Shown here piece by piece: positions 21,754 to 35,800 of a stretch of 64,000 nt of DNA (positions within the stretch are counted from its first letter, which is position 1; every line of letters begins with the position of its first letter). The DNA is from Sipunculus nudus (taxonomy: Eukaryota; Annelida; Sipuncula; Golfingiida; Sipunculidae): positions 4,160,729 to 4,224,728 of the forward strand of contig CM049314.1 in the NCBI GenBank assembly GCA_026874595.1, read 5' to 3'. A program made the position numbers and the translations under genes. Below the pieces are notes generated by a model, which was given only the letters and a program-made list of their open reading frames with translations, did not search any database and was not told the origin of the DNA.

Positions 21754-23036
21754 CGAAATGTAGCTTTAGAGTATAACCTACAGGAGTCCGTCAATTGTTT
21801 TCAAATCTCTCTGATATCTTTATGATAATAAACGAAGTTTTAGGGAATGTTCCGGTTTCATACATTGTCATAGTTTGCCAGAAAAGACATTTCTGTTATC
21901 ATCTGATGTAAACCGGGATAGATCCAATTGTTCATATGAAAACCAGGAGAGACAAAATTAAAAGAACAAATACATTTTGTTAATATTAGATGTTTACATT
22001 TTATTTTAATAGCTTTTGCCTTCCTGGATCACTGGCACATAAAAGTCACAGAGTCACATTTCATTTCCGATTTATTACATTATATATTACATATAAATTA
22101 TGTATTGCACGTCGGTTGATAGTTATATATTGCACCTGGTATATTATTAAATAACCAACCAATGCACTAGCGCAATTGAATCATAGAGTCACCGGTATTC
22201 GTTTTTATATAAGATGATATTCCATGAGGATTTTGCATTTTTCTGGCGATTATGAATTAAATATTTTATCTGATAAATTACTAACCAGTTCACTGGTATA
22301 TTTGTGGAACAGTGGTATTGAAAATCTATTTTCATCATAATGTTTCTTTCACAAAATTGACCCTTATTCAGCACGGTGCTTGGAATGGTCCCTAGCAAAT
22401 TTAAGATCCATTTCCTGTAACTGTCTGTTTAAGAGTTAATTATGAATGTTTAATGTATAAATTTATACTATTTTATATCTATACTCTTGTATTTTATGAT
22501 GTAAAGAGTTTTAGAGCACAATGTATTTTACGCCATATCAGATATATCTTTATTAATATTCCACCATTAAAGCAAGAAAAATATTTAGGAGGATGAGTTA
22601 AACGGAAGAGTCCGATGGGAAGGTTGTGTAGGGTTGTTTATCAGTAGGGGTATGTTTATGCGCCCCAGTTTTATATTCTATGAATGTTGATTGAAACGAT
22701 ATCTGTGTACTTCTTGTTTTAATTTTATGGATTTTCTTTGATTGGGTATGCATGCAACCCACTTTTAACATAATTAAATTATAACATATTAAGTTACTTT
22801 GGTTTAATTTATGCAATTACTGAAGTATCGAAACGAATCGTTATAACTTAAAGACACATGAGTGATCCAAGCAAGTCCGTGCACAATGAGGAAACAACGT
22901 GGATGCATGTAAATATATAGATTTCATGAATATGAATTCTGCCGGGGAAATCAGGTTTATTTATAAATGTATGAGCGATATAAAATATTTTACTGAACAA
23001 ACCTTCTATAGCGGGTTCCATTTTACATATATACAT

Positions 23037-23097
<61 letters not shown>
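23037..23097. repeat. (CA)n(AT)n compound microsatellite
   Basis: A CA run of about 16 bases passes into AT repeat. The U2 counterpart is at about 31552-31614. Confidence 0.95.
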
Positions 23098-23099
<2 letters not shown>

Positions 23100-23598
23100 A
23101 TAAGCTACGCATGTCAAAATTCAGAGTTTTACACAAGGGACTGACATTGAATCCTTTTGTATAATTAATACAGCAGACTATGAAGATTCCACATTTTGTT
23201 AACTTGAAAAGAAAACTCTCATTTATTTAAGGGGAACTGCTGCCTTTCTAAAATAATATGCAAAGAGATACTTCCAATATAGGAAAAAACATTTTTCTTT
23301 TCTTTTTTTTTTGTACATGACACACTACAAATATATTTGGGATGCACTGGGATTATATGGTTAACCCTTATCACTTTACCTATGAACAGAAATTTTTATG
23401 TAAGAAGATGTAAACATTGAAGATCAACAATCTTCAAAACCATATAAACCAGTTTAATTAAGGACATTTATAGCATTGTAAAATATACACCGGGACGAAT
23501 AGAATTGCAACAACATATCGTACAAAAAAACATTGCATTTTTAATTAGGAAACAACAAGCTTATTATTTATAAATGTATAATATTTCATCTTTGTATG

Positions 23599-23603
<5 letters not shown>

Positions 23604-23656
<53 letters not shown>
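23604..23656. repeat. (AT)n microsatellite preceding the shared right half
   Basis: About 53 bases of AT. The sequence after it (ACGAATTTTCCTTGATTTAA) is common to U1, U2 and U3 and marks the left edge of U3. Confidence 0.95.
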
Positions 23657-23658
<2 letters not shown>

Positions 23659-24309
23659 CGAATTTTCCTTGATTTAAACTACCAGAGAAAGCACCAAGGA
23701 AACCTTGCATCTAGTTGAAACGCCCAATGGGCAGTAAGTACGAGGGGGTTGTTTAAGTTATTGACGTGTTCTTGTTAATTTGTTTATGTTAATTCCCTAC
23801 ATGAAGCTAAATACATGAGAAGGATTTCACTCGTAAAACAATATTTACTGAGGATTTTTTTTTCAAAAAGTAAAATAATACACGGGCGGTCATTTTACAT
23901 TACAAGAATAGCTCCAGGTTATAGAGTTATTCACATATCCAAAGCAAATCTCTACTTGGGAGACTAGGCACACAGTTTATGCCATTTATTTAGCCCGCCA
24001 CAGAGACACAGTAAACAGCATGTATTTGGCATGGGAACAATTACTTGATGCATACAAAGGATCCTCTCTTCAACTAACCGAAGTTCTGTGGTCTTCAGTT
24101 TGTCTCCCCAAACGTACAATATAAAGACCACTCCCACAAACCAAATAAAGGTTTATAAAATGTTCAGCAAACAATCTTTAAAAAAAAAAAGCCTATATAT
24201 GTGCACTGGGTATATAACATTTGTACAAAATTATGTATATACGAATTCATATGTGAAAAAAATGGATGGATGTAGATACTACAGATCACAATATTCTCTT
24301 TCCCTCTCC

Positions 24310-24351
<42 letters not shown>

Positions 24352-25704
24352 CTCGAGATCGATATATAAGAAAAATGAGATGCAGAAGGTTGCAACCACT
24401 TCTGAGATATTTGGTACATTTTGTTACTATTTTAAAATTAGTTCGGCCGAATGTATGCTCATACCAATCCCTTCTAAAAAGTGTTCAATGTGTGCGAAAT
24501 CAAGAATGTTGACGCGTAGAAGGTAGAAGTAATTAGGTCACGCGGAGCCAAAAAGACCTAGTTTTGTTGTATGAACGCTACGTTGACAAGTTTTGCAAAA
24601 TCACTGATGACTGCTGCAGCCGTTCCCAGGTATTCGGTAACATATTAACGTGCTGTATGAACAACTGAAATTCATTATATGAAAATACATATAATGATTT
24701 TGTATATACATAATTAATGCATTTCCCAAAACATACGCAAATCAGAAGAAAAGCAATTATGTAGTTGGTAAAAAAACTGTAATAATATATACATCTTAAG
24801 TTAAATTGTCCTCAGTAGTTCAAATGAAACATATAGTCTACAAATTCCATAGTTCTCTAATGTTGGAAGAACACACTCATGAAAAAAGTAAAGAAATGAA
24901 AATCGTGAAACATTGAGCTCGATTATGAAGCCAATTGCAGAAAACACACACACACGAACATGCAAAGTGTGTCCTTACAGGGGTCATTTTCCTTATTTTT
25001 TTCATTATCCCGAGATATTTTAAGTTAATTTTTCAAGAGCCGATCTGTCAGCAGCTTGTATCGTGTATCAAGGCAAAAAGCCATTTGCCACTGTACACCA
25101 AAGCATGAAACCCTCCGCCAGGTTGAGTCTGAGATCGCCATGCATGTCATAGGCATGGATTGTGTATATGAGATTAATTTGCCAATCAATATTAAATATT
25201 AAATCATCATATATCTTGTTTAGGATGAAAATCACTGCATTTAAGCGCAAAACAAGGTAGGCTAGGCCTACTGTATTTATATATAAGTATATAAACAGAC
25301 AGTAAAACCTTATAAATAACCCTCGCTCACGGGGCAAAGTGTTGGTTTAAAAAATATATGGCCGTTAGGTTTCAAATCCGAAATAAGGCGGATCGCAATA
25401 CTTCATTGGAAAATTATTTTTGGATTAACAATAATAAATATTATTCAGCTCCTTTGCACGAAAACAAAAGCACCGTTTTATTTTCATTATCTACATAATT
25501 TTTCGGAGTCTTAAATACTAGCAAAAGCAAACTGAAAATGAAATACCGAAATAGGTGGGAGGTTAGGTTAATTAATAATATTGTTCAACAGGAAACTAGG
25601 ATTAATATTTGCTAAGCAATTACACTTGATACCTCAAACCCAATAGCCACGAACCAATCAGTTATTATAGAGGCTCCTGTTGTCTGAACCGGCCTTAAAG
25701 GTGT

Positions 25705-25760
25705 AATGGTAGAGCACAGGGATCAAAGACTGAGTTCGAATATCTGCTGAGGAGAGGTGA
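25705..25760 (+). repeat. tRNA-like (A box / B box) segment in array unit
   Basis: AGGTGTAATGGTAGAGCAC followed by GAGTTCGAATATC, spaced like the A and B boxes of a tRNA-derived SINE head. It is conserved in all four units. Without a recognised body or tail it is best called a SINE remnant, not a tRNA gene. Confidence 0.5.
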
Positions 25761-28700
25761 GATTTATCCTCGCCCCCCCCCCGCCCCCCCCCCCCCCGCG
25801 TAAGCGATTTGCATGCTTAATGATGAATCAGTGGTCACAAATCCTGTTACATATTGGGTAGAGTACATACACAGAAACCGCATTTACCAATGATGAACTT
25901 GTAACGTAGACAGCCATCTAAATCAGTTCTCCAAATATACATACATATAATGCGGGCGGCTACTTCCATCAAAATTTTACTAAAACAATAATATGAAGCC
26001 AATGGTTACCAGGTTAATGTAACGGGATTGTTAATAAATATACGTGGTTACCATGAAGCATACGTGCATTTCCGCCATTGTGTGACCATCACAAATTAAC
26101 TACCTATACATTTATCCACATAAAAGAAACAAGTATGATTGTCCTATTAAGTGATGTAGAACAAATACAGCTATAGAACCGTCGTTTTGATTGGTGAGCC
26201 CCTGAGACCTGTTATATTTAAACACACTGTATTTGTAATATTAGGAATTGTATGTTTTTTTTCTATTAATTTTTTTTGTATGAGGGACCCGGTAAATCGA
26301 TGATAAAAGACCATTGGTCTTTTGTGTAGAAACGTTAGTCGTTGGTTCCTTTACAAATATGTTTTGTTATAGATGTGTGTCAATCTCATATACAAATTTA
26401 CCTTATTTTTCTTATACACTTAGCAGGCAGACACGTCAAAGCACATCACATTCCTGCACGAGAAATATGATCATATCTTTGTGTAGATTCTATTTATTCA
26501 ATGGTTTTGGCTTGGAGGTTAAACCTCGGTCACTGAGTATACCGGTAGTATAATAGAGATTCTTAAAAAAAACTTCGATCAACGCCTTTGAATATTTATC
26601 AGATTACTTATGGATGATTAAGTATTATTCGTTCTTTTATCAAACAATTCCAGTGAAGGGTAATATAATGTGGTTCCTCAAATAAATAAATTATGATCAA
26701 GCTTGCATTGCGCACTATAAAAATAGGGTTATGCCTGTGTTTACCGGTATCCCTTAGATACGGTTAAACATTTAAACATTGAGGTTAAAAGGTAGATCAT
26801 TCTTATTCAGCTAGACAGGGTTTAGGTGAGGTTATCCGGTGGTTATTTTCATGCCTGATCGGATTAAAAATATACCTGTATATTCAATGTAAAGAAACAC
26901 ACCAAAACACCTCTGCCTACTAAGAAATGGGACAACAAAACGGAGTGAGCTTCTATTACTGTCTGCCAAGGGCTATCTGTGTCTGACAATCGAAGCAGGT
27001 TAAGATTGAAGAGCTGCACATATTGATTGTAAGTTTGCCTAAAATGATCTGTTATACCAAAATATTTTTATTTGACAAAAGTATCGCATATATACATTGA
27101 TATTTAGTTATCTTTAAATTTTGCTACAAACATTACGGGGTCCAACAATTAAATCATCTCCCTGCCCATTTTGTAATGTTTAAATCAATTTTATGAAATC
27201 TTTATTAGTGTTGCTGAATAAATGCTACATATTCATGACATCTTTCTAATTTGCCAGAGAAGAAATTGTTTTTAAGATCTGTTTCTATCCTTTCTTTCAA
27301 AACCAACAGTGCAAAGTATAACAGAGGAACGATGGTGATCAAATAAATTCCTTTTACAAAAAAAAAAAAAAAAAAAAGGGGGGGGCGTTAGAGAAATTAG
27401 AGGTGAATTGCTGAAAAGTGCATTTTCAAGAAGAGCGTATACAGTAGTATTTTATGGTAAGATGATAATCTAATAACCTTTTGAATTTGATATGTATAAC
27501 TGGCATCTTTTTGCCATGTATGTCGGTTATAAGGTACGTATCAAACCCGTTGCATTTATTAGTGGCCATGTAATCGGTGCACTAGCACAGGTGCATCCCA
27601 GAACCACCGGTATTGTCTCCATATTCGGCCCTGTTATATTCTTGAGCGTTCTGCATCTATAACAATAATGCATTAAATATATAGTCTTATTATATTATCA
27701 CGTATTCAGTTCACTGGGAAACTTGTGCAACGTGGGCACCGACCACATCTACATGACCTATTTTAATTGAAAAAAGTTCTAGTTGGATCACCAAAATCAG
27801 TAGACTAAGAGTCACCATGGGTGAAGAATCGTCAGTTGCGTTATATTATAAATTTCAAATGTGCATTATAACACTACATATAGCATTCTAAATGATTTCG
27901 GTATGTCATTATATGGACGTATATCAAACTAGAGTTTCGAATTTTTTTACTGCTATGAAATACAAGAGAATAAATCTTTACAAGCAGTCAATCAAGTTTA
28001 AGGAAAGGTTAAGTAATTGAGGGGAAAAATACTGTTAAAAATGACAATGATTTTTCTTTAATTTTCTTCATAGGAGAAATGCCTTGGTAAACTCGTCCCC
28101 TGGCTACACTTTTATAAGTCAAATGTTCGATTGTTAAAATTAATAGAGGATTTTGAGGCTCCGGTGAGCCGTCAATACAGGACAAGGTATCCCTTATATT
28201 GGAATGAAATCTACCTCGAGTCTTAAACCTGTCCACCCCCTCCCCCATCCATCCGCCGAAATTGTCACACCGAAAAATTGTCCTGCATTGCATTGCATTT
28301 AACTCCGCACTGCATTGACCATCCATCCCGTTCAAAAGTTATCGCTGTATAGAGACAGATAATCTTAAAATTTGGCTTGATCTCATGATATTACTCTAAG
28401 AAAATTTGTAAGCGGTGGTTGAGCAGGCACGTTGAACATTTGTATGAATGCTAGGTTTTAAAACATTTCAAAGTGAATATGTTTTTATGGCGGCACTTGG
28501 AGAGAATTTCAGCACTTGAGTTTAACAATGAAATGGGGGGGGGGGGGGGGGGGGGGCGTTGCTATAAGTAACTTTTCAAAAGACAGATATCACACTTTCT
28601 AGTCCCACAGAAGTTAGGTGCTGCCGTTGTAGAGATTTTATTTTTATTGGTAATTGATATTGTTGTCTTTTAGGGTCCAGATGTATTGAGACAGTTCAGT

Positions 28701-29406
28701 GTTTTTGGCGTGGGATCTGTTACGAAAGGATTGTTTGTGTTTATTGTATCTTGTCTGGAAATCACCTTCAGTACAGTCAAATGTAGTGTTTCACGTCATT
28801 GTCGTTACTACCTACGGCATTTATTTCATGTCTCATAAAAAGGGCCGCAGTGGGATCACCGAAACCATCAAGACTAAGTCATCCATGGGTTATGAGTTGT
28901 ACGTTGCGTTGTATTTATCATTATTTTTTATCATTAATTTGCACTAAATGATTATTTAAGAAAATACTTTGAAAGTGCTTTATAACAATAAATATAGAAT
29001 TGAAGATGATTTCAGAAGCCCATATATTGACATATATTAAATTAGCCGTTCGTATTACTTTGTATATACCAGCATGATAACTGAAATAATTGTTTATGTA
29101 TAAAAGGCATAAAACAAACGTAAGCGATTATATTTTCACGAGCAGTCAGGCAGCTTTAAGGAATAATTATATACTTTATTTTCTTAAGAGAAATGTATCG
29201 GTAAGCTCCTCCGTTGGTCACACTTTTGTACGCGTCGAGGTAAATATGAATATGGAATGACAAATAATATATGTATAAGAACACTAGCAAACAATCGCCG
29301 TATATAATTTGTTCTTACGTCTTTTTCATCTATCGCAAAACAGCCAACTGTCAAGCAGTCCCTTTCAGTAGGTGCTGCATATGTACAAGCACACTGACGT
29401 TAAATT

Positions 29407-31565
29407 TCCGTGGATTATAAAACAGGCCCCTACACTTGGATTAAAAAGTTCTCTTACCGGTATTTCCCTGTATTCGTTCACTTAGGAATGATGGTAATAT
29501 TTCTGATTTGTTTTTAAACACTAAAATAGCTTTTTCAAATTCTCTTCCCTCAAGTATCAATAGTAGGTGAAGTCCCTAGGCATTTTGTAGTACTAAATTC
29601 ATTTAAGCTAAGCTGCTTATTTCCGTTTTGGTAAGCCGCAAAGCAACGAGTTTCCATAATCCATGTACGAGGTTACAAAAGCACACACCAACCTTCACAG
29701 TGTCTTATTGTTATTTCCCTCTAAATATCCGTTTCTGCCTCAGTCTATATAATTGATAAAAAATCATTCCTACATACAGCATTTATGTTTTCTCATACTT
29801 ATTTTTTTGTTATCAAAGATCATATCCAAAGTACGTACTATGTCTACCTCTTTTGCCGAGGTACTGCCTACGTTTATTTTACTCAAAACAAGTTTTCTAA
29901 GCTGTTTCTTACTTCCGAAGAGTATAATTTCTATTTATCTCGTAGATTTTAATCTATGTCGGAGCATCCACTCCATCACCGCATTAACACTTGGTTCCTC
30001 AAACCTCTTTGCCACGAACCAGTCAGGTAATGAATAGACTTCTTTGCTTTTAACCGACTTATGTGGTCTAATGATAAGGCTGATTCATAAAACTGAGTTC
30101 TAATTTCTGAAGAGGAGCGGTGAGATTCCTTACCCTCATCCCTTTTTCCATTCATGTACGTCTTTCAGCGTGTCTCAGTGTTATGACAGAACACTTTAGA
30201 AGAGTACATAGTCCGTCACGTAGTACGAATCCTTATGGTATTCTTCGGAAGTACGTACTTAAAATGGAGCGTTTACATCCATCAAAAATATTAAAATAAT
30301 ATTTTGAAGGCGATTGTTATCAATATTAATATTATGGATCGTGAACACAATGAACCACATTTATTTCCGGTCAAAATTATGCAAGAATCTATTCATTTAT
30401 CTATATTTAACATCATTGATTGTGGTATAGTATGAAAATATTTTTGTCTAAACCATGTCGTTCGAGCACTTTTCAGCTATAATTTATTAAGATTTTCCTT
30501 TATTTCAAAATTTTGTATCGACAGAATAAAATATATTGGATACCTTCCAGTATTTCTTGCAACGATATATAAGATGTGTATGGCTTTTTCATTCCTGGAT
30601 CACTGACACATAAATGTCACAGAGTCACATTTCATATCTGATTTTGTTATATTACATATCAATTATGTATTACACGTCGGTTGATAGATATATATATATA
30701 TTACGCCAGGTGTATTATTAAATGACCAACAAATGCACTAGCGCAAGTGAACCACAGACTCACCGGTATTCGTTTTATATAAGCTGTTGTTATATTCCAT
30801 GAGGATTTTGCATTTTTCTGGCGATTATGAATTAAATATTTTATCTGATAAATTACTAACCAGTTCACTGGTACACTTGTGGAACAGTGGCATTGAAAAT
30901 CTATTTTCATCATAATGTTTCTTTCAAATAATACACCCTTATACAGCACGGTGCCTGGAATGGTCCCTAGCAAATTTAAGATCCATTTCCGGTAACTGTC
31001 TGTTTAAGAGTTAATTATAAACGTCTGTGTAGATACTTTTTATATCTATACTCTTGTATTTTATGATGTAAAGAGTTTTACAGCACAAGGTGTATTTATA
31101 AGATTAGGATGAGGTTAAAAGAAGAGATCGATGGGAAGGTTGTGTAAGGCTTGTTTATCAGTAGAGCGTATGTTTGGGCGCCCCAGTTTTATATTCTATG
31201 AATGTTGATTGAAACGATATCTGTGTACTTCTTGTTTTAATTTTATGGATTTTCTTTGATTGGGTATGCATGCAACCCAGTTCTAACATAATTAAATTAT
31301 AACATATTAAGTTCCTTTGATTTAATTTATGCAATTACTGAAGTATGGAAACAAATCGTTATAACTTAAAGACACATGAGTGATCCTAGCAAGTCCGTAC
31401 AGAATGAGGAAACAACTTGGATGCATGTAAATATATAGATTTCATGAATATGAATTCTGTCAGGGAAATCAGGTTTATTTATAAATGTATGAGCGGTATA
31501 AATTATTTTACTGAACAAACCTTCTATAGCGAGTTCCATTTTACATATATACATACACACACATA

Positions 31566-31620
<55 letters not shown>

Positions 31621-32104
31621 TTCAGAATTTGACACAAGGGACTTACATTGAATCCTTTTGTATAATTAATACAGTAGACTATGAAGATTGCACATTTTGT
31701 TAACTTGAAAAGAAAACTCTCACTTATTTTATGTGGAACTGCTGCCTTTCTAAAATAATATGCAAAAAGATACTTCTAATATAGGAAAAAAACAAGTTTT
31801 TCTTTTCTTTTTACTTTTGTACATGACACATTACAAATATATTTGGGATGCACTGGGATTATATGGTTAAACCTTATTACTTTACCTATGAACAAAAATT
31901 TTTATGTAAGAAGATGTAAACATTGAAGATCAACAATCTTCAGAACCGTATAAACCAGTTTAATTAAGGACATTTATAGCATTGTAAAACATACACCGGG
32001 ACGAATAGAATTGCAACAACATATCGTACAAAAAAACATTGCATTTTTAATTAGGAAACAACAAGCTTATTATTTATGAATGTATAATATTTCATCTTTG
32101 TATG

Positions 32105-32150
<46 letters not shown>

Positions 32151-32797
32151 CGAATTTTCCTTGATTTAAACTACCAGAGAAAGCATCAAGGAAATCTAGT
32201 TGAAAAACCCAATGAGCAGTCAGTACGAGGGGGTTGTTTAAGTTATTGACGTGTACCTATTTATTGTTTATGTTCATTCCCTACATCAAGCTAAATGCCT
32301 GAGGAGGATTTCACTCGTAAAACAATATTTACTGAGGATTTTTTTTTTCAAAAAGTAAAATAATACACGGGCGGTCATTTTACATTACAAGACTACCTCC
32401 AGGTTATAGAGTTATTCACATATCCAAAGTAAATCTCTACTTGGGAGACTAGGCACACAGTTTATGCCATTTATTTAGCCCGCCACAGAGACACAGCAAA
32501 CAGCATGTATTTGGCATGGGAACAATTACTTGATGCATACAAAGGATCCTCTCTTCAACTAACCGAAGTTCTGTGGTCTTCAGTTTGTCTCCCCAAACGT
32601 ACAATATAAAGACCACTCCCACAAACCAAATAAAGGTTTATAAAATGTTCTGCAAACAAACTTTCAAAAAAAGCTTATATTGGCACTGGGTATATAACAT
32701 TTGTACAAAATTATGTATATACGAATTCATATGTGAATAAAAAATGGATGGATGTAGATACTACAGATCACGATATTCTCTTCCCCTTTCTTTCTCT

Positions 32798-32837
<40 letters not shown>

Positions 32838-35800
32838 AGATCGATATATAAGAGAAATGAGATGCAGAAGGTTGCAACCACTTCTGAGATATTTGATACA
32901 TTTTGTTACTATTTTAAAATTAGTTCGGCCGAATGTATGCTCATACCAATCCCTTCTAAAAATTGTTCAATGTGTGCGAAATCAAGAATGTTGACGCACC
33001 ATGGCTTTTCATGTAGTTACGTACAACTCATTTCTCATCCAGGTAGAAGTAATTAGGTCACGCGGAGCCAAAACGACCTAGTTTTGTTGTATGAACGCTA
33101 CGTTGACAAGTTTTGCAGAATCACTGATGACTGCTGCAGCCGTTCCCAGGTATTCGGTAACATATTAACATGCTGTATGAACAACTGAAATTCATTATAT
33201 GAAAATACATATAATGATTTTGTATATACATAATTAATGCTTTTCCCAAAACATACGCAAATCAGAAGAAAAGCAATTATGTAGTTAGTAAAAAACTGTA
33301 ATAATAGATACATCTTAAGTTAAATTGTCCTCAGTAGTTCAAATGAAACATATAGTCTACAAAATTTCATAGTTCTCTAATGTTGGAAGAACACACTCAT
33401 GAAAAAAGTAAAGAAGTGAAAATGAAACATTAAACTCGATTATGAAGCAAATTGCAGAAAACACACACACACGAACATGCAAAGTGTGTCCTTAGAGAGG
33501 TCATTTCCTTACTTTTTTTCATAATCCAGAGATATTTTAAGTTAAATTTTCAAGAGCTGATCTGTCAGCAGCTTATATCGTGTATCAAGGCAAAAAGCCG
33601 TTTGCCACTGTACACCAAAGCATGAAACCCTCCGCTACGTTGAGTCTGAGATCGTCATGCATGTCATAGGCATGGATTGGGTATGAGATCAATTAGTCAA
33701 TCAATATTAAATATTAAATCACCATATATCTTATTTAGGATGAAAATCACTGCATTTAAGCGTAAAACAAGGTAGGCTAGGCCTACTGTATTTATATATA
33801 AGTATAGGTACAGACACAAAGTAAAACCTTTTAAATTACCCTCGCTCACGGGCTAAATTGTTGGTTTAAAAAATATATGGCCGTTAGGTTTCGATTCCGA
33901 AATAAGGCGGGTCGCAATACCTCATTGGAAAATTATTTTTGGATTAACACTCATAAATATTATTCAGCTCCTTTGCACGAAAACAAAAGCACCGTTTTAT
34001 TATCATTCTCTACATAATTTTTCGGAGTCTTAAATACTAGCAAAAGCAAACTGAAAATGAAATACCTAAATAGGTGGGAGGTTAGGTTAATTAATAATAT
34101 TGTTCAACAGGAAACTAGGATTAATATTTGCTAAGCAATTACACTTGATACCTCAACCCCAATAGCCACGAACCAATCAGTTTTTATAGAGACTCCTGTT
34201 GTCTGAACCGGCCTTTAAGGTGTAAGGGTAGAGCACAGGGATGAAAAACTGAGTTCGACTATCTGATGAGGAGAGGTGAGATTTATCCTCGTCGTCCCCC
34301 CCCCCCTCCCCCGCGTAATCGATTTGCATGCTTGATAATGAGACTGTGGTCACAAATCCTGTTACATATTGGGGAGAGTACATACATAGAATCCGCATTT
34401 ACCAATGATGAACTTGTAACGTAGACAGCCATCTAAATCAGTTCTGCAAATATACATGCTTATAATGGGGGCGGCTACTTCCATCAAAATTTACTAAAAC
34501 AATAATATGAAGCCAATGGTTACCAGGTTAATGTAACGGGATTGTTAATAAATATACGTGGTTACCATGGAGCATACGTGCATTTCCGCCATTGTGTGAC
34601 CATCACAAATTAAGTAAATACCTATACATTTATCCACATAAAAGAAACAAGTATGATTGTCCTGGTAAGTAATGTAGAACAAATACAGCTTTAGATCCAT
34701 CGTTTTGATTGGTGAGCCCCTGTGACCTGTTATATTTACACACTGTATTTGCATTATTGGGAATTGTATGGTTTTTTTCTATTATTTTTTTTTGTATGAG
34801 GAACCCGGTATATCGATGATAAAAGACCATTGGTCTTTTGTGTAAAAACGTTAGTCGAAGGTTCCTTTACAAATATGTTTTGTAATAGATGTGTGTCAAT
34901 CTCATATACAAATTTACCTTATTTTTCATATGCACTTAGCAGGCAGACACGTCAAAGCACATCACTTATTCCTGCACCAGAAATATGATCATATCTTTGT
35001 GTAGATTCTATTTATTCAATGGTTTTGGCTTGGAGGTTAAACCTCGGTCACTGAGTATACCGGGAGTATAATAGAAATTCTTAAAAAAAAACTTTGATCA
35101 ACGCCTTTGAATATTTACCAGATTACTTATAGATGATTAAGTATTATTCGTTCTTTTATCAAACAATTTCAGTGAAGGGTAATATAATGTGGTTCCTCAA
35201 ATGAGAATATGATCAAGCTCGCATTGCGCACTATAAAAATAGGGTTATGCCCCTAACTTTGGCTGTGTTTACCGGTATCTCTTAGATACGGTTAAACATT
35301 TAAACATTGAGGTTAAAAGGGAGATCATACTTGTTCAGCTAGATAGGGTTTAGGTGAGGTTATCCGGTGGTTATTTTCATGCCTGATCGAAATAAAAATA
35401 TATCTGTATATTCAATGTAAGGAAACACACCAAAACACCTCTGACTACTAAGAGATGGGACAACAAAACGGAGTGAGCTTCTATTACTGTCTGCCAAGGG
35501 CTATCTGTGTCTGACCATCGAAGCAGGTTAAGATTGAAGAGCTGCAGATATTGATTGTAAGTTTGCCTTAAATGATCTGTTAAACCAAAATATTTTTATT
35601 TAACAAAAGTATCGCATATACACATTGATATTTAGTTATCTTTAAATTTGGCTACAAACATTACGGGGTCCAACAATTGTTTAAATCAATTCCCTGCCCA
35701 TTTTGTGATGTTTAAATTAATTTTATGAAATCTTTACTAGTGTTGCTGAATAAATGCAACATATTCATGACATCTTTCTAATTTGCCAGAGAAGAAATTG

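Larger units (their letters stand above)
20365..22400 (+). repeat. Older half-unit inside U1 (blocks gamma', alpha', beta')
   Basis: Three blocks recur in the same order about 5.25-5.4 kb later: 20365-20490 matches 25620-25765 (CTCAAAC, ACGAACCA, GAGTTCGAATATCTG); 20930-21700 matches 26310-27030 (ATAGATGTG, ACACTTA, GTCAAGGCACA, TCATCCGGT, GCTGCACATATTGA); 22150-22360 matches 27570-27760 (GCACTAGC, CACCGGTATT, CAGTTCACTGG). Divergence is much higher than between array units, so this duplication is older. Confidence 0.65.
19783..29280 (+). repeat. Array unit U1 (longest copy of the tandem array)
   Basis: Begins at TTTCCGTGGA, shared with U2 at 29406. 19783-20771 matches 29407-30410 and 42203-42985. 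22010-23656 matches 30583-32148. 23657-28120 matches 32149-36635, with shorter matches in U3 and U4. U1 alone has 20772-22009. No gene is supported. Landmarks are several (AT)n tracts, a (TC)n tract near 24305-24348, a C/G-rich stretch near 25770-25798, an A-then-G run near 27360-27386, and a poly-G run near 28536-28557. Its right end (about 28680-29280) is a diverged copy of 27600-28120. Confidence 0.85.

Noticed and set aside
23395-23440. Small hairpin GAAGATCAACAATCTTC in U1 (U2 copy near 31925)
   Set aside because: The stem is only 6 bp with a 5-base loop, expected by chance in AT-rich DNA. There is no evidence of an RNA gene.
27360-27386. Poly-A then poly-G run as a retroposed mRNA tail or CRISPR-like repeat
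   Set aside because: Homopolymer runs (also near 3750, 25770, 28536, 34293, 38127, 44472, 57420) have no processed gene before them and no repeat-spacer periodicity.
29753-30037. 94-codon + strand open frame conserved in U2 and U4 (42329-42613)
   Set aside because: U2 and U4 are nearly identical in all sequence there, coding or not. The older U1 copy (20136-20372) has a frameshift and different ends. The peptide is low-complexity and matches no family.
29935-30084. Minus-strand frame with a protein-like WFVAKRFEEPSVNAVMEW stretch in the array
   Set aside because: It looks protein-like, but the U1 copy differs mostly by amino-acid-changing substitutions and a frameshift, so there is no sign of selection for a protein. 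It has no clear start or splice sites.
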